DNA of 64,000 nucleotides from Hyphochytrium catenoides (taxonomy: Eukaryota; Sar; Hyphochytriomycetes; Hyphochytriales; Hyphochytriaceae): the NCBI GenBank assembly GCA_900088475.1, contig FLMG01000988.1, positions 152,808-216,807 on the forward strand, read 5' to 3'. Below the pieces are notes generated by a model. The model had not been told where the DNA came from, did not search any database, and was given only the letters and a program-made list of their open reading frames with translations. The translations under genes were made by a program, and so were the position numbers. Of the stretch, positions 9,945 to 21,959 are shown one piece after another (the first letter of the stretch is position 1; each line of letters starts with the position of its first letter).

Positions 9945-12146
9945 ATGGATACTTCTACGCCTGATTCCGCGTCGGTAGAGACTGCCACGAAGACTAGAAC
10001 GAGAAAGAAAGAGCCGGCAGAAAAAAAGGAAAGAAAGAGGAAGCGCAGAGGCGCCAAACCTGCAAGCTGGGTCTGGAACTATTTCACCGCCACGCAGCCC
10101 GTTCCTTCAAACTCAAAATTCACCGCTCCTGCCGTCTGCCAGCTCTGTGGCCATGAGATGGAAAGCTCCCTTGGTACTTCCAACATTATTAAGCATCTGG
10201 CCAACAGACACGCAATCACACCCAAATCCCACTCTACCGGAGTGCCTGAAGTGGCCAGTCAGGAGTTACTTGAAGCTCGAAAGAAGCGGAACACCAAAAA
10301 AACTCTTGTGAGCAACATTGGGACTGACCTTCAGTCGTTTACTAAGCCTGGCGAGAGATATAAGAGGGAGACGAGCGCTAAAACTGAGCAAAAGTGGGTT
10401 GACTGCCTGGTGCGACACCAGCTGCCTTTGGATCTGGGGGAAAGCCCGTACTTCCGTTCCTTTTTCTTTGACCTGAGCAAAAAGTACAGCCCTCCTTCTC
10501 AGCAGAAGGTAGAAGCGCTCCTTTCCTCCGCCTATCGTCTAGCCCTAGAGCAGGTAGAGGCTGCTCTTTCTCAAGCAGCCGCGGTACACCTTGAGCTCAC
10601 ACTCTGGCCGCGAACTGGGAAAAGAGAAGAAGGAGGAGACATATTTTCGACAGCGCAAATTACTGGGCATTTTGTCAATGACAATTTCGAGCTGTACCGC
10701 GTGGCACTTCGCACCAAAGCCCGAAGAGGCCCCTATGCCTCTCCCGACATACTTTCTCTTCTCCAAGAAGTAGTGGAAGATTTCCACTTAGGACGGAAGG
10801 TAGCCTCCCTACTTTGTCCGGAGGCCCAGGCAGATGTGGCCGTTAAGCTTCGACAGTCACAGCAGCAATGGTTACTGCTAACCTGTCAGCCAGACTTCAT
10901 CTCTGTTGCATTGAGAGAGGCCGCGGAGGTGGCTAGCCTTCGACAGCTCCTTGACAGAGCTCAGTGCATGTTGGAATACTTTTTGACGAACCAAACCGCC
11001 AGGGAGAAACTCAAAGCCCTACAGGAACAGGAGAGAGCAGGAGATGAAGAAGCTTTACTAGCCTCCCTGGAAAGTGAGGTCTCTCCGTTTGGCATCATTA
11101 CCCAGGTGACAGCGTACCGACAAGCTCTTGAGAGGTATAAGAAGGAGGAGTTAGAAAACGCCAAGAGCTCCTCTCGATCGCAGCGGGCAGGCGTAGACGA
11201 GATGTGGCTAACTTCCACTGAGTTTGACGCTTTTGAGGAGGTCCAAGAGTTATTGTCTACCCTTCAGAACATTAGTGGATGGCTTCAAGGTCACATGGCG
11301 GGTACAGTGTCTATTGTCAGACCCTGTCTCTATGACATAGAGAACTTTGTTCGATCTATATCAACTTCGCCTTCTTCCACCGATGTCGAAGGCAAAAATA
11401 GTTACAGCGAGCCATGCCGGGAAGTTGCCACTACTGTAGGCGAGGTAGTCGGTAACTGGCAGAAGGCTCAGGACGCGGAGACCGAGACGCTGTACCTGGT
11501 TGCTTCCTTACTGGATCCGAGGTTCAAACATGGAAAGTTTGCTGGGGAGGAGAAGTGGCAGAGTGTCATTGACTTTGTAAAACGAGAAATTGAGATGCAG
11601 GCTGCGGCAGGGGTTTCAGTAGATGGGACTCAAACAGGAACCCTTGGGGATGCGAAAGGGAAAGGAAAGAGACAACAACGTTTGAGATTTTCTCTTACGG
11701 GCGGCGGAAATGTCAGTAGCACGGGTAATAGGACTGACGTAGGCCAAGGCGAACATGATGGTGCCTTGCCCATTTCTTCTACAGCAGTTGAGGTGGACAG
11801 CTACCTAGAGGAAACCTTTTATCTTCCTGCCCGTACTACTGAAGATAGAGAAAAAGCGATGATGACGTTCGACGTCCTGGGTTGGTGGCGTAAGCGGCAA
11901 CTGGACTACCCGCACCTCTCTCAACTTGCCCGCCGGTACCTTTCCGTTCCTGCAAGCTTGAAGGGAGACAGGGAGAGCCGCCCTCCCAGCGCCCAAGGTT
12001 GGAGAAGCAGTGTTGTAGAACCTGGATCGTTAGACAGGATGGCTTTCTTGCAAAGCTACCAGCAGGAAGCGGTCAGTGCAGAGCCGTTGAGTGCGCCCTT
12101 GCCTTCTCTCTTCGCACCTGCCAAAATACCGCAAGCGATCGTATAA
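9945..12146 (+). CDS. hAT-transposase-derived BED-finger protein, probably domesticated
   Basis: This is a single intact 733-codon exon starting ATGGATACTTCT. Domains in order are: a basic N-terminus; a BED-type zinc finger (W42/W44, C65-x2-C68, H84-x4-H89); a stretch aligning by pattern with the hAT RNase-H core (LPLDLGESPYFRSFF, ITGHFVNDNFELY, LLDPRFKHGKF at about 523-533); and a C-terminal hAT dimerisation-type segment (LGWWRKRQLDYPHLSQLARR, YLSVPAS). Active hAT enzymes have an Asp two residues before Trp in a TTDxW motif; here the region reads ELTLW, with Thr at that place. The second Asp motif (TTDNASN) is replaced by LLCPEAQ. The SER-x-FS motif near the C-terminus is also changed (GDRESR). 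An intact long frame without catalytic residues or visible terminal repeats suggests a host protein derived from a transposase, like ZBED or DAYSLEEPER proteins. DNA binding via the BED finger is expected. Confidence 0.82.
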   Translation: MDTSTPDSASVETATKTRTRKKEPAEKKERKRKRRGAKPASWVWNYFTATQPVPSNSKFTAPAVCQLCGHEMESSLGTSNIIKHLANRHAITPKSHSTGVPEVASQELLEARKKRNTKKTLVSNIGTDLQSFTKPGERYKRETSAKTEQKWVDCLVRHQLPLDLGESPYFRSFFFDLSKKYSPPSQQKVEALLSSAYRLALEQVEAALSQAAAVHLELTLWPRTGKREEGGDIFSTAQITGHFVNDNFELYRVALRTKARRGPYASPDILSLLQEVVEDFHLGRKVASLLCPEAQADVAVKLRQSQQQWLLLTCQPDFISVALREAAEVASLRQLLDRAQCMLEYFLTNQTAREKLKALQEQERAGDEEALLASLESEVSPFGIITQVTAYRQALERYKKEELENAKSSSRSQRAGVDEMWLTSTEFDAFEEVQELLSTLQNISGWLQGHMAGTVSIVRPCLYDIENFVRSISTSPSSTDVEGKNSYSEPCREVATTVGEVVGNWQKAQDAETETLYLVASLLDPRFKHGKFAGEEKWQSVIDFVKREIEMQAAAGVSVDGTQTGTLGDAKGKGKRQQRLRFSLTGGGNVSSTGNRTDVGQGEHDGALPISSTAVEVDSYLEETFYLPARTTEDREKAMMTFDVLGWWRKRQLDYPHLSQLARRYLSVPASLKGDRESRPPSAQGWRSSVVEPGSLDRMAFLQSYQQEAVSAEPLSAPLPSLFAPAKIPQAIV

Positions 12147-12364
12147 GGGAAAGCTGTATGCATATGAGCCTCATGACGGTTGAGACCTAAGAGAGTGATC
12201 CTTTCTCATTGCTGTTCCTACTTTTTTTTGTTTGTTCCTCGCGTTCTTCTCTTTGCACTTGAGGTCTTACACGTCGTAAGTCATAACAACCAAGCCATAG
12301 ACTCTTTCTGTTGAACACGAACATTCTATTCGGGTATCCAGTAATATTGGTTTTGAGGCTCAAC

Positions 12365-13635
12365 TCAGTACGCCAAGCAACCACCTCCTAGGCTACCTCC
12401 CAGGCTCTGCTCCAGCGCACCAGGTTTGCAGGGTTTACGTAGTAGAGTAATAATAATAACTAAGCTTTCTGAGTAGGACCGGCACTTGCAAGCTAAAGCA
12501 CAGGCAGTAAAAGCAAAAATGTACCCCAAGAAGATGCCTATATGGAAGGACGCTTTGGCCTGGTTGTTCAACCACATATTTTCATATTGGGGATAGAATG
12601 ATGGCTACGACATCGACAACAGCGAACATAGAAAGAGAGAGTGTGACAAAGTACCCATAGTGTCTGACTGTTGCCATGTAGAACTTGTAGTGGTGCAACA
12701 GCAGGTAGAGATGCACAGCCAGCAAGATAAATAGAGGAGATAATAGAGCAGGAACTGGGATCCCGTTGGCCAAGTTCAACGATGCCATGAAGGAGAGAAC
12801 AGTCTGAGCGCAAAGAAGTATGACTGTCACTCCGAGAATCCTGATGATAAAGCATAAGAAGGCATATCATTAGCAAGTGCCAATCGCCCGCCTACTCCTC
12901 CCTCCTCAAGTCTTTCTTCTCTGAGATCCATCTCCTCCTCTCCGTCCCACTCTTCCCGTTCTTCTTGCAGCGTACGCCATGTCCTCCCCATCCACTGAGC
13001 GATCTCTCTAGCCGCAACTACAAAACACCATCCGGATGCAAGGCACACATGCATGGGTATCCTTACCTTTGCGTGATAGAGGTAGTTCGCTTTTCTTCAA
13101 AATGCCCCCGGCGGCGCTCCGCCAGCAGAACTTTCCATCCGCGAAGCCGCAAGTTTGAAGCTTGGCGACAAGGTTCTTGGTCCGCAATAGCTCTTGCTGC
13201 TCGTTCGAGCAACGCGAATGAGGAGAGATCTGACTTCTTGAAGAATGGAAGTAAGGCCTCTAGAACAATCTCTGGAAATGCTTTGAGGAGCAATCTGAGG
13301 CATAGAGGGCCGTAATGACGCGCGACTAAAGGAGAAGGTGGAAGGTACGGTGATAAAATAACCCCGCATCCTTCATCCCCATCTTCAGTAGCTTGCGTCG
13401 ATAGCACTTGGTCAGCCTGTATCTCGGACCTTAGACTCTTTAGGCTCGGGAAAGACAGAGAGGCGTCCTCCCGAGAACCTTGCCTTACGAAAACCTTAGG
13501 GCTTTTCCAACGAGAAACAGGCGTGCTAACAGGAGACCAGTGCTCAGGCCCAGGAGATGCTTCAGCGACATCATCAAGAGCTTCTACATAAATGGATACC
13601 CTGCTCTCTGCCAGGCAATCTTCTCTGTCCATCAC
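12365..13635 (-). CDS. Unrecognised multi-pass membrane protein, probable frameshift
   Basis: The model has exon 1 13635-13067 (starts MMDREDCL), exon 2 13003-12896 and exon 3 12840-12365. Exon 1 encodes about 190 soluble residues with a helical part (LCLRLLLKAFPEIVLEALL). With exon 2 starting at 13003 the phases lead into a strongly hydrophobic frame: ILGVTVILLCAQTVLSFMA, PALLSPLFILLAVHLYLLL and VTLSLSMFAVVDVVAIILS. That frame stops at about 12595, directly after a run of four C. One frame over, reading continues as QYENMWLNNQAKASF and a fourth hydrophobic segment, FHIGIFLGYIFAFTACALA. A one-base error or mutation in the C run would join them into a four-span protein. I do not recognise the family. 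Confidence 0.45.
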
Positions 13636-16292
13636 TCTGCTCCTGACTGACGGCGATCAGCTATTATGTATCCGAGCCAAGCACATCGTTTCTAACCTCT
13701 CAGCTATCACGACACTACCCCGTGATATTCCTCACTGACAAGCCAACGTACGCTTTCCCTTTCAAACACGCACCGATCCCCACCTAAGCGGTTCCGCAGG
13801 TGCAAGGCAAGCATCGGCAAGAGCGGCGAGCGATAGAGGGAGTGCCGCCAACAGATCCATGTCAATCTTCATCTTCCCTTGGCTCTTCACTTCCTTCTGA
13901 AAGAAGCACTTCGAACAAATCATCGGACGCTGAGTGACTGTATTGACCAACCAGTTAGCTGTTAGCCGCTACCGGTATCACCTAAGAAAGTTCTGATGCA
14001 GAGTGAATGCCCATTACTACGGAACGCAGGCCCATCCAAATCGAGGGAAAGGGGCTTCAGATAACGGTCTTATTACTACTTTGGTTTCTGGTTTCTGATG
14101 CCAAGCGGTGTGCGTACGCCACGTATTCTCCGTTTGCATTAGGAAAGACTGTCTTCTTGCCCCTTCTTTTTCCCCCTTCTTCTTCCCCGCCTAGTTTCCT
14201 AAACCATAAACCTCTCGTTCCGTTAGGGCTAGAACTCAACAAAGCCTACATAGAACACCCAGCCTTTTAGTTAGATGGATAAAAGTGGGGTCTAACGGCG
14301 TTAAACCCTTAGAAAAGCCTGACCAATCTAAGGCATTAGGGTTAAGGTTAGATACATTCTCCGTTGAAAGGTTATAAGAGGGCGCAGAGATCATGACACG
14401 AACTCGAAGATTCGAAGATTGTACCAAGGCGTTCAGTTCGAGGGAACACAAGAGCTGCTGCCGCCACGTCCACGCTTGGTTGTGAGGAAGACAGCGATGC
14501 CGCCGCATCCATCTTCTTCATCACGGACTTCACCAGCCACATCCTCCTCCAATCTGTCTCACGCCCGGGCCTTGTTAATAATAAGAGAGGCATACAAACG
14601 GCCACCTGCCCAAGGCCGTGGAGCATCCGTAGTAACAAGGAATTGGCAGGATCGCAGCAGATTATACTGAAGAAAAGGCAACTAAGAAGCGGAGCCAGGC
14701 CATTGAAGGCCAAGGGAGCGTCAGGAAGAAGGGGTGCAGTTGGTGCCGTTTTGCCGTTTCATAGTAGGTTTGGGTCGTCCTTAGGTGAAGGTGTTGAGAT
14801 GACATTGCACTACTCTGTGACGCGAACCTTGAATACGCTATTGAAGAGCAATGTGCAACAATACTCTTTCCTTTTATTAGTGGGTCTCATTGTGACGATA
14901 GACCCAGCCGTCGCCTTGCGGTACCTTACGGTTGCTGCACACCACAACGAAAAGAAGTGAAACACCTTCTACTACAAGGGAATCGATGGGATGATGATGA
15001 TGACCCTCTCATGGGGTGCGACCTCATTTTAGCTTTATAGACGCTCTCATCGCCTGGATATATATCATGATAAAAAATTGGGCCTACGCGGCTCTCCTCT
15101 CCGAGTACGTATCAGCGACGCATCAGAGAGCGGGAGGAGGAGCTGATGACCTCCTCTGTGCTCCTCCCAAATAACAAACAGCTTCTCTTCTAGCGCAGAG
15201 CAATGGCAAAGATCGACCCTTCCTGACGCTCCTCTCTCAGATACTAATCCATCTAAATTATTCTAACTTTCTCCGACTACTGCTGCTGTGCCTGAGACCA
15301 CAAGAAGCAATCCTCCTCTTTCGGGGTGAAATTTGTGTCTTCTTCATCGAGCAGCACTGGGGACGTCCTTAGCGGCACAGATCCTTCTTACTAATCCTTA
15401 CTTGGAGACTACTACTGGCAGATGCACATCGAATCATTGTCAGAAGATAGCAGCTTGACTCTTGGATGTGTTGCTGCTTTCACGACCACCGACAGCTGAG
15501 GGCCCAGCCTGGCCTGTCGTCGTCCAGCAGGCAGCAGGGCGATTGAGACATTTGGTTGTGGTAATTGTTTCCTTTTGTCTGTTCGCTTATATTCGGGTAG
15601 ACAAAACTACCTTCGGGTTCTTCATTTGATGTACTATAAAATGAAACACCACATCCAGATGGATGAGTGCATGTTTTCTTCATCATGATCCTTATCCACG
15701 AAATTGCATCGGATGGACAAATTAGTTTCGGCAGTGAGGAAGAAGGTAGTACGACCTGCTTCAGCAGAAAATCTCTCTTGCTGACGGCCATGAAAGACGA
15801 GCAAATTGCTGGGAAGACTTGGTGCTCACAGCTCAATTTGGCTCTCTCAGCGTCTCCATCCTGTTCCCACAGTCCGTCTCCTGCTATCGAGCCTCGGTTT
15901 TAGCAGCCGCGGTATAGAGACTCAGCATCCAGGCAGAGCGAGGAGAAGTTTACCAGTTTGGCTTCAGTTCTTGTGGCGCGCTGATGGCTGGGAAGTGTCT
16001 CAACAGGTTCCCCCCAGCCTTCCGGACCTCTCCAACGCAGGTCGCATGCCAGTGTGATTCTAAGGATTTCTGCTTCTGCTCTAAGACCAGTTAACGCTTT
16101 CGGTCTGTTGCTCGTCATCCATCTGCCCGCCCTTGACCTCGCTTTACTTCGGATGGCCTCTGTGGCGGCAGTACCATACAGAGGATGTGGTCTTTCCGGT
16201 AGAGCCCTCTAACTGCACCAAAGAACAGGTAGCAACTCTGCTGGCTTCTTTTGATTAAGTGCTTCTTCCTCTTCTGCGCTCTCTCTCCATAC
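13636..16292. other. Long region without a supported gene
   Basis: Only short, unconnected open frames occur here. A stretch near 14335-14350 contains two or three imperfect TTAGGG-like units, too few to call telomeric. Part of 15800-16290 may hold 5' exons or UTR of the ATG17-like gene, because the family usually has a longer N-terminus than the model here; a frame ending EPSNCTKEQ before 16228 is one candidate. No repeats or RNA genes were seen. Confidence 0.35.
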
Positions 16293-19200
16293 ATGTTGAC
16301 ATACCGCCGTCTCCGCTCTCCTTCTATCCACATTGTCTTCTGTAAGTGCAGTCCATGCAGCATATCACCTTTCTGTCGTCTTCTTCTCTCCCTGCCGTGT
16401 GCTTGCCTCGCTTGCTTCTTCGTCTCACTGTTTCCGTTATGGGTGCCCCATCCTTGTTGCTCTAGCTTGCCAAGGTAGTCGCAGTCGGGAAACAGCTATG
16501 GAGCAGCAACTGATTGAAATAGAAGCTGCTGGCCTCCGAGGCCAAGCTCAACTTGAATACTTAGATAGCATCTTTCTCCTCATGACGGAAGTTGCAGTGC
16601 ATCTTCATCAGCGCTTGAAGGTATCGTTCCTCTCCTCTATTTCTTCTCATCCTTTTGCCTCCCTTTATCCTCAAGCCAGTATGAAGTGACCTGCCCATTT
16701 CTTCTGGTCACTGTCGTGTTTGATCCTGAGCCCTTGCTTGCTCGGTCTTCTCCTAGGGGCTTTCCCAGCTGCTGGCGCGAGGGACAGAGAATCATCACCA
16801 CTTTGGAGAGGTGCTTGAAGAGTGCTTGGCACAGCATGAGGTGCGACCCACTCCTCATGGAAAGTGCAAGCACGCAATCATACATATCATTCATCTCTAA
16901 CTGTTCCATTCCACAAACGTCCTTCTAACTCCGAATGCACTCAACTTTCCCTGTCGTGGTCACTTGATCTCTACCTACCTTGCCCGGCACCTCTACCTTT
17001 CCTGGCTTCGCCATTGGATCGATTTGTGAACAAGTAGAGCGACCAAGAGCTTGACAAAATGTTCAAGATCATGGAAGAGACAGATGCCTCCCAGTATGAG
17101 GTAAGGATTACCCCTGTCTCTATTGCCGTACTAGAGCTGCCTTGGACTTTGTGTGACTTCTCTGTTCCCGTCCAGTCGGCCATCTTCTTCTCTCCCTTAG
17201 GATGCTCCGCGTCACTCTCCAAAGCAGCCTTTCATCAACTTCCTATCTTTGTCCGTTCTTTCATTGAGCCATCGACAGCCTTATTGATAACAAAATGTCT
17301 CCGCGTCTTTTGTTGTCAGAGGGAAGGATCGTTGTCAAAACGGGTGCTCTTGGACTACATCGACAATCAAGGTGTGAACATGCTCCGGGATCAGTGTCGG
17401 CAGCAGCTAGATGAGTAAGATCAACACCGTGTCATACGTGGCAAAGTTAGAGAAGGGAAAGTACCTGACAGAATTCAGATACTAATGCTCTTCCGTGACA
17501 CCAACTAGTGTACAAGTGCTTGCTGAGGATGCAGCGATGATCCTAAGGCGTCTCTCAACTTATCTGGACCAGTTCTCCACAGCAGCTTTTCCGAGAGCAT
17601 TTCTTGATTCCAAAGTACGCGCTCTCGAGTTTCACTCTTCTTACACTTGGGCTTATTAGTTCATTGTAGGAAAAGGAAGATTCTTGGCATCAAGTGTGGG
17701 CGGCTGCGACAGAGACTTTTTTTCATAAGCGGGAGAGGGCTCACGTCATGCTAGTCCACCTGGTATAAGCTGTCTGACACTGGCTACTTGAACAGCTATT
17801 TCCTTCCATTCAACCTTGCCTCTTATGGGGGCTCTGCTGTTTTTCCTTACCTTGCATGTCCGAGAGATTGTCTCTTCTCTTTTCTTGACCTATATGCGGT
17901 ACACTGTCGTGGACAGCGATTCTGTGTGGGAGAAGAGAGAGCGAGAGAGACAATAAGGAGAGGAATCAAATGCCCCACAGTTCCGTCAGACAGCGGTTGG
18001 TGTGAAAGGGGAAGAAAGGGGAAGAGAGGGAAGGAAAAAGTGGTGGCGCCCCTGTAGATATTACCTCGTGCCTCTCTACACTTTTGGCCCTGTCTTCCCT
18101 CTTATCCTTGTCTCTATTCCTCTAGCTGAAAATACCCTCCATTGCTCTTTAGCTCTCTGACTTGTTTGGCCTTGTTGGCATGCTTGGGCATAACGCTCTA
18201 GACGAGCTTCTTGTGGTGTCTTCTCGTTGTTCCTGTGAAAATACGTTTCTCTAGTATAATGGTGGGTCTCATGGTAGGAAGAATCAATTCAAAGGCTTCG
18301 TAACTGTAGAGGCGGTTCTCAAGAGCAAAGGTATCTAGCGTCGCGCGCTTTTGATGAAGATTTGGGGAAATACTGACCAAATGCTCGCTCCTCCCCTACT
18401 GAAATCTTGACGGTAACTGCACACAATGCATGGTTGATTGCAAGCGCTGTAAGTCTATTGCTTAGGCACTTTGCTGAGAGTTATTTCTATCTTGTTTCAT
18501 CTGACTGCATCTGGTTCCTCTTGCATCGCACTCTCTCTCTCTTTTCCTATCTCTCTGTCTCTCTTTCTTTCCTTTAAACGATATGCGGTCTGTATCAGCT
18601 ATCAGGAGATCTGATCTACCTCGCCACAGGGGAATAATGGGATGAAAGGGACACAAACCGAGGTTGAAGCGTCAATTGCAGCTCAAAAGGAGCTAGATGC
18701 GTCCGTTCAGTATTTTGACGGAGCGTTTTCTGCAGCAGTAAGCGCTCGATGATCAGCATAAGATCACTTCCATCCTCTACTCCTGCTAACGTCGTACCCT
18801 GCTTGTACTTGAATTTGAATCTCTTTGTACAGGTGGAGCTGTTTCTAGATATTGAGCAGCAAGATGAGGAAATTCGAGCAGACATCCTTCAGCTCAGGGA
18901 TATACAGCACAGGTACAGTGGAATAGGGCAAGCGAGAATGGCGTTGGGTTCAATAGGTGTGAGAGGATCCCAAGACGACCAAGTAAACACAGCCAAGATG
19001 GTGTAAGGGTAAAGGTAGAGCAGCTGACAAGAAATGGGATGGAAGTAAACTTCACGGCGCGAGAGGCGCAACATACTTGCCTGCATTAGGCGGTGGTACC
19101 TAAGGGCTAGAACTGGTAGGATGTCAACCAAGGAAGTTACGAGGTCTGAAGGCGACTCGTCTGCAGTTGTCTTGCCGACAGGTCTCATCTCCTTCCACTT

Positions 19201-19764
19201 CTGCCTAATATCTCTTAACGGCGCCACCTCGCAGAACGAAGGACCTGCTAGAGAGCCTCACCCACTCTGTGGATGAGCTGGAGCGTCTGAGGCAGTTCTA
19301 CCATAGCTTTATACAGGCCTTTGGAAAGCTTAATGACGAGATACGAAGACGAAGCGATGAAGAAGTCAAGATAAAGAGAATGGCAGATAACTTCGAAGCT
19401 CGGCTAAGAGAGATGGCGCTCGAAGAGCAAAGGAAGAGAGAAGAGTTCTTCGACCTCTTTGGCCAGTTTTTGCCTACGGAACTACAGCTAAAGGCTGAGG
19501 TAAAGTGTCCTGTTCCTCTATTTGCTTATTGTGCCAATCTTCCTTACGCCTTGAGGTGTGAGTGAGGATCGGACCCATCTTCTCTTAAGGATATACATTT
19601 TCTATGATGCGTGATCGTCAACCACCTATCTGGCCCGTGCTTTAAGCATAGTTAGCTGTTCTACGGGCCACCCTGATTCCTCTCGCCTTCACCGACAGGA
19701 ACCTGCGCCTGAGTATTACTTTGAGAGGAGATCCTGTTTGAAAAGCACCAACACGGGAGATTAG
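16293..19764 (+). CDS. ATG17-like (ATG11/FIP200 family) autophagy scaffold
   Basis: Exons supported by phase are 16293-16341, 16466-16620, 16757-16840, 17038-17100, 17320-17414, 17509-17614, 17670-17762, 18630-18737, 18833-18912, 19235-19499 and 19699-19764 (stop TAG). The ATG at 16293 is tentative and more 5' exons may exist. The product is nearly all helical. Diagnostic pieces are LLDYIDNQGVNMLRDQCRQQ, matching the Atg17 pattern TLxDFxDExxxExLRxxL, and the C-terminal block REEFFDLFGQFLPTELQL followed by EPAPEYYF, matching FxxxxGxFLPxxL...PPxxYE. Atg17-type proteins scaffold the Atg1/ULK kinase complex at autophagosome initiation sites. The 867-bp interval 17763-18629 is an unusually long intron; a frame starting LSDLFGLVGML near 18151 could be a missed exon. 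I do not see the Atg11 C-terminal domain. Confidence 0.68.
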
Positions 19765-21506
19765 CTCTCAAAGCGTAACATCTATTTATTGTTATCGGAA
19801 CTTTGGAATGACCAAGGGGCACGGTCTAGCTTTTCAGCAATTTCTGATGAAGAAAGCCAACAGACTGGCTAGCGAAGCAACACTCAACCTTGCGGCTCCT
19901 GCGATTAGCGTCTTTCTAAGTAGTAGGAGATGGCGCTGATATATTTCGTCTCTCTGTGTTAGCTCTGTGTTCACCCTGGTCTAAGAGAACCCGCTATTAA
20001 CGAAGTGAAGGTTTCTAATGAGAAGGCTCCGAGAGCTGAAGCCTTGCTTAGGAACTTGAAGAAAAGCCCGTAGAGGCCGCGCCGCACTGTTATAGGGGTA
20101 TTAGTCTTATACATGCATCTAGAAGCAGCCAATCCTCTCTGGTCTGAAGGACTGACACCCCCGCCTCGCATCGTGGGAAGTCCTTGTCAACTCTTAGTCA
20201 AGAAGCAAGTCACCTTTTGCCACTTCCGGGAAACATCAAGACTCGTACCCTTGGCGTATCAATTCTTCCTTCTATTTCGGCGGGAGTAGTAGGTCTCCCT
20301 TCGCCTTCTCTTGCATGGTTCTCTTGGATGGTGGCTGATCTTCACCGATTCCGGTCCCATCAGCTGGATTTGCATGGAGCTTCAATGTGATGATCCTTTG
20401 CACATTCTAAAGATGAGATGCCAGTTGAGAGAGCGGTAGTCTCCACATATTGCTGCTGAACATTAGAGTTGGCGATAGCTTCTTTATTGCAGGTCACCGA
20501 CTTGGGCAGAATGGTTACATGTATGGAGCATATGAACTCCTCGCGGCCCTGAGAGGGTAGCTACTCACCTTAAGTAATCTCTTCCCTGAACGATGGGATG
20601 CAAGGGAATCCCAAGGGTGCACCGCCCGCACCTTTTTCACTAACCTCATCATACGCTGGCCGACTATTCCAACGCATAATAATTAGATAGAAGGCGAAGC
20701 GCAGAAGCTCTTGCTTACGCGTCCTCTAGGCTACAGAGTCAGGAAGCATGCATGCCATTCTTTGTGCCCTAACAACATGAATCCAGGTGGCTACCTCTCC
20801 ACTATCATCGGAGCCAGACGCATGCAGCTCCTCAACAGCCTCAAGATAACTCTGGCCTCTGGGGCTGCGACCTAATGACCTCATCCAGCAAGCACGCAAC
20901 CCGTCTTCTGCTTGCATTTCAGGCTGGGCAATCAGCAATAACCTGTTTCATCAAGATCACTTTGGCCTCTGGGGCTGCGACCTAATCAGCTCATCGAGCA
21001 AGCGCGCAACCCGTCTTCTGCTTGCATTTCACAGGCTGGGCAATCACCAATAACCTGTTTCATCAAGACTACGCTGGCCTCTGGGGCTGCGACCTCCTCC
21101 TGAGCCCATCCAGCAAGCGCACAACCTGTCTTCTGCTTGCATTCACAGGCTGGGCAGTTAGTAAGCAATAACCTCTTTCACTGTGTCAGGTGTCAGGTAG
21201 CAGACACTGCTTAGTCTACCTCTTTAGATGCTCTTTAATGTAGGCTATACTCGCAGGCTATGGTTTGTAATAGAGTTGTACATTTGAGATAAATATAAGG
21301 GCGTTTACAAACTCCAAGCGAAATCGATGTGCTCAGTCTCCATCAAATCTGCAGAATAGAGTCTCCGTGTTGTCGGAGCTCCAAGACAGATTATCCTCTC
21401 GGAGAATCTTGACGAAGCTTAACGCTGGGTGCTTATCCCTCTGAGTGATTGCTGACTATAAACCTAGTGTTTGCCCAAAGAGATTCATAGCTCAGTTTTG
21501 GCAAGG
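19765..21506. other. Intergenic region with tandem repeats
   Basis: Apart from the roughly 110-bp tandem repeats (annotated separately) this interval shows only short unsupported frames. The last 300 bases must contain the promoter of the small mitochondrial-type gene. Confidence 0.45.
20853..21180. repeat. About three tandem copies of a 110-bp unit
   Basis: Units begin at 20853, 20963 and 21075, each opening TGGCCTCTGGGGCTGCGACC and containing CCGTCTTCTGCTTGCATT and CAATAACCTGTTTCATCAAG with small differences. Period is 110-112 bp. Divergence rises towards the third copy. A degraded fragment may precede the first copy (CAAGATAACTC). Confidence 0.85.
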
Positions 21507-21959
21507 ATGATGATGCACATGCACAGACGGCTTCTTTCAAAGAGAGCTGGCCTTCAGCACGTTCAGAAACGCCTGATGTCTGGCGACACGGGTGTGAAGA
21601 AGAATATTTATGTGGAGGTAGGGATTTTCTCCCATGTCTTTACCAACTCATATCCCCGACTTGGCTGATATCTCTTTGTCAGGAATGGAATGGTCGAAGA
21701 GAGAAGCTTGAGCAGTCATTTGACTTCAACAGTGTCACGTTGAAGAAGGGATTTTTATGGATCCTAGCCATCCCGGCGGCCATGCTTGCTATCAGCACCA
21801 AGTGTAATGTAAGCTAGAGCCTCATATGCCCCTTAAATATAGTTCATTAGAGGCTTACTGAAGATGCAGGTTGGGAACTTTGATGGCAGATTCTCCATTC
21901 CAGAAGAGAGCCGCACCTACTGGCTGGCAAATAAAAAGGATGAGGAGTCAGGACATTAG
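21507..21959 (+). CDS. Small mitochondrial-type single-span membrane protein
   Basis: Three exons, 21507-21617, 21683-21808 and 21870-21959, join in phase to 108 residues. The N-terminus (MMMHMHRRLLSKRAGLQHVQ) is basic and free of acidic residues, as in mitochondrial presequences. It is followed by EEWNGRREKLEQSFDF, one hydrophobic span (FLWILAIPAAMLAIS) and a polar tail (VGNFDGRFSIPEESRTYW). Size and layout resemble accessory subunits of respiratory complex I such as the NDUFB4/B15 type, but I cannot confirm that by motif. Three consecutive ATG codons open the frame; an in-frame TTG further upstream is not needed. Confidence 0.6.

Noticed and set aside
14335-14350. TTAGGG-like units suggesting an internal telomere
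   Set aside because: Only two or three imperfect units; likely chance.
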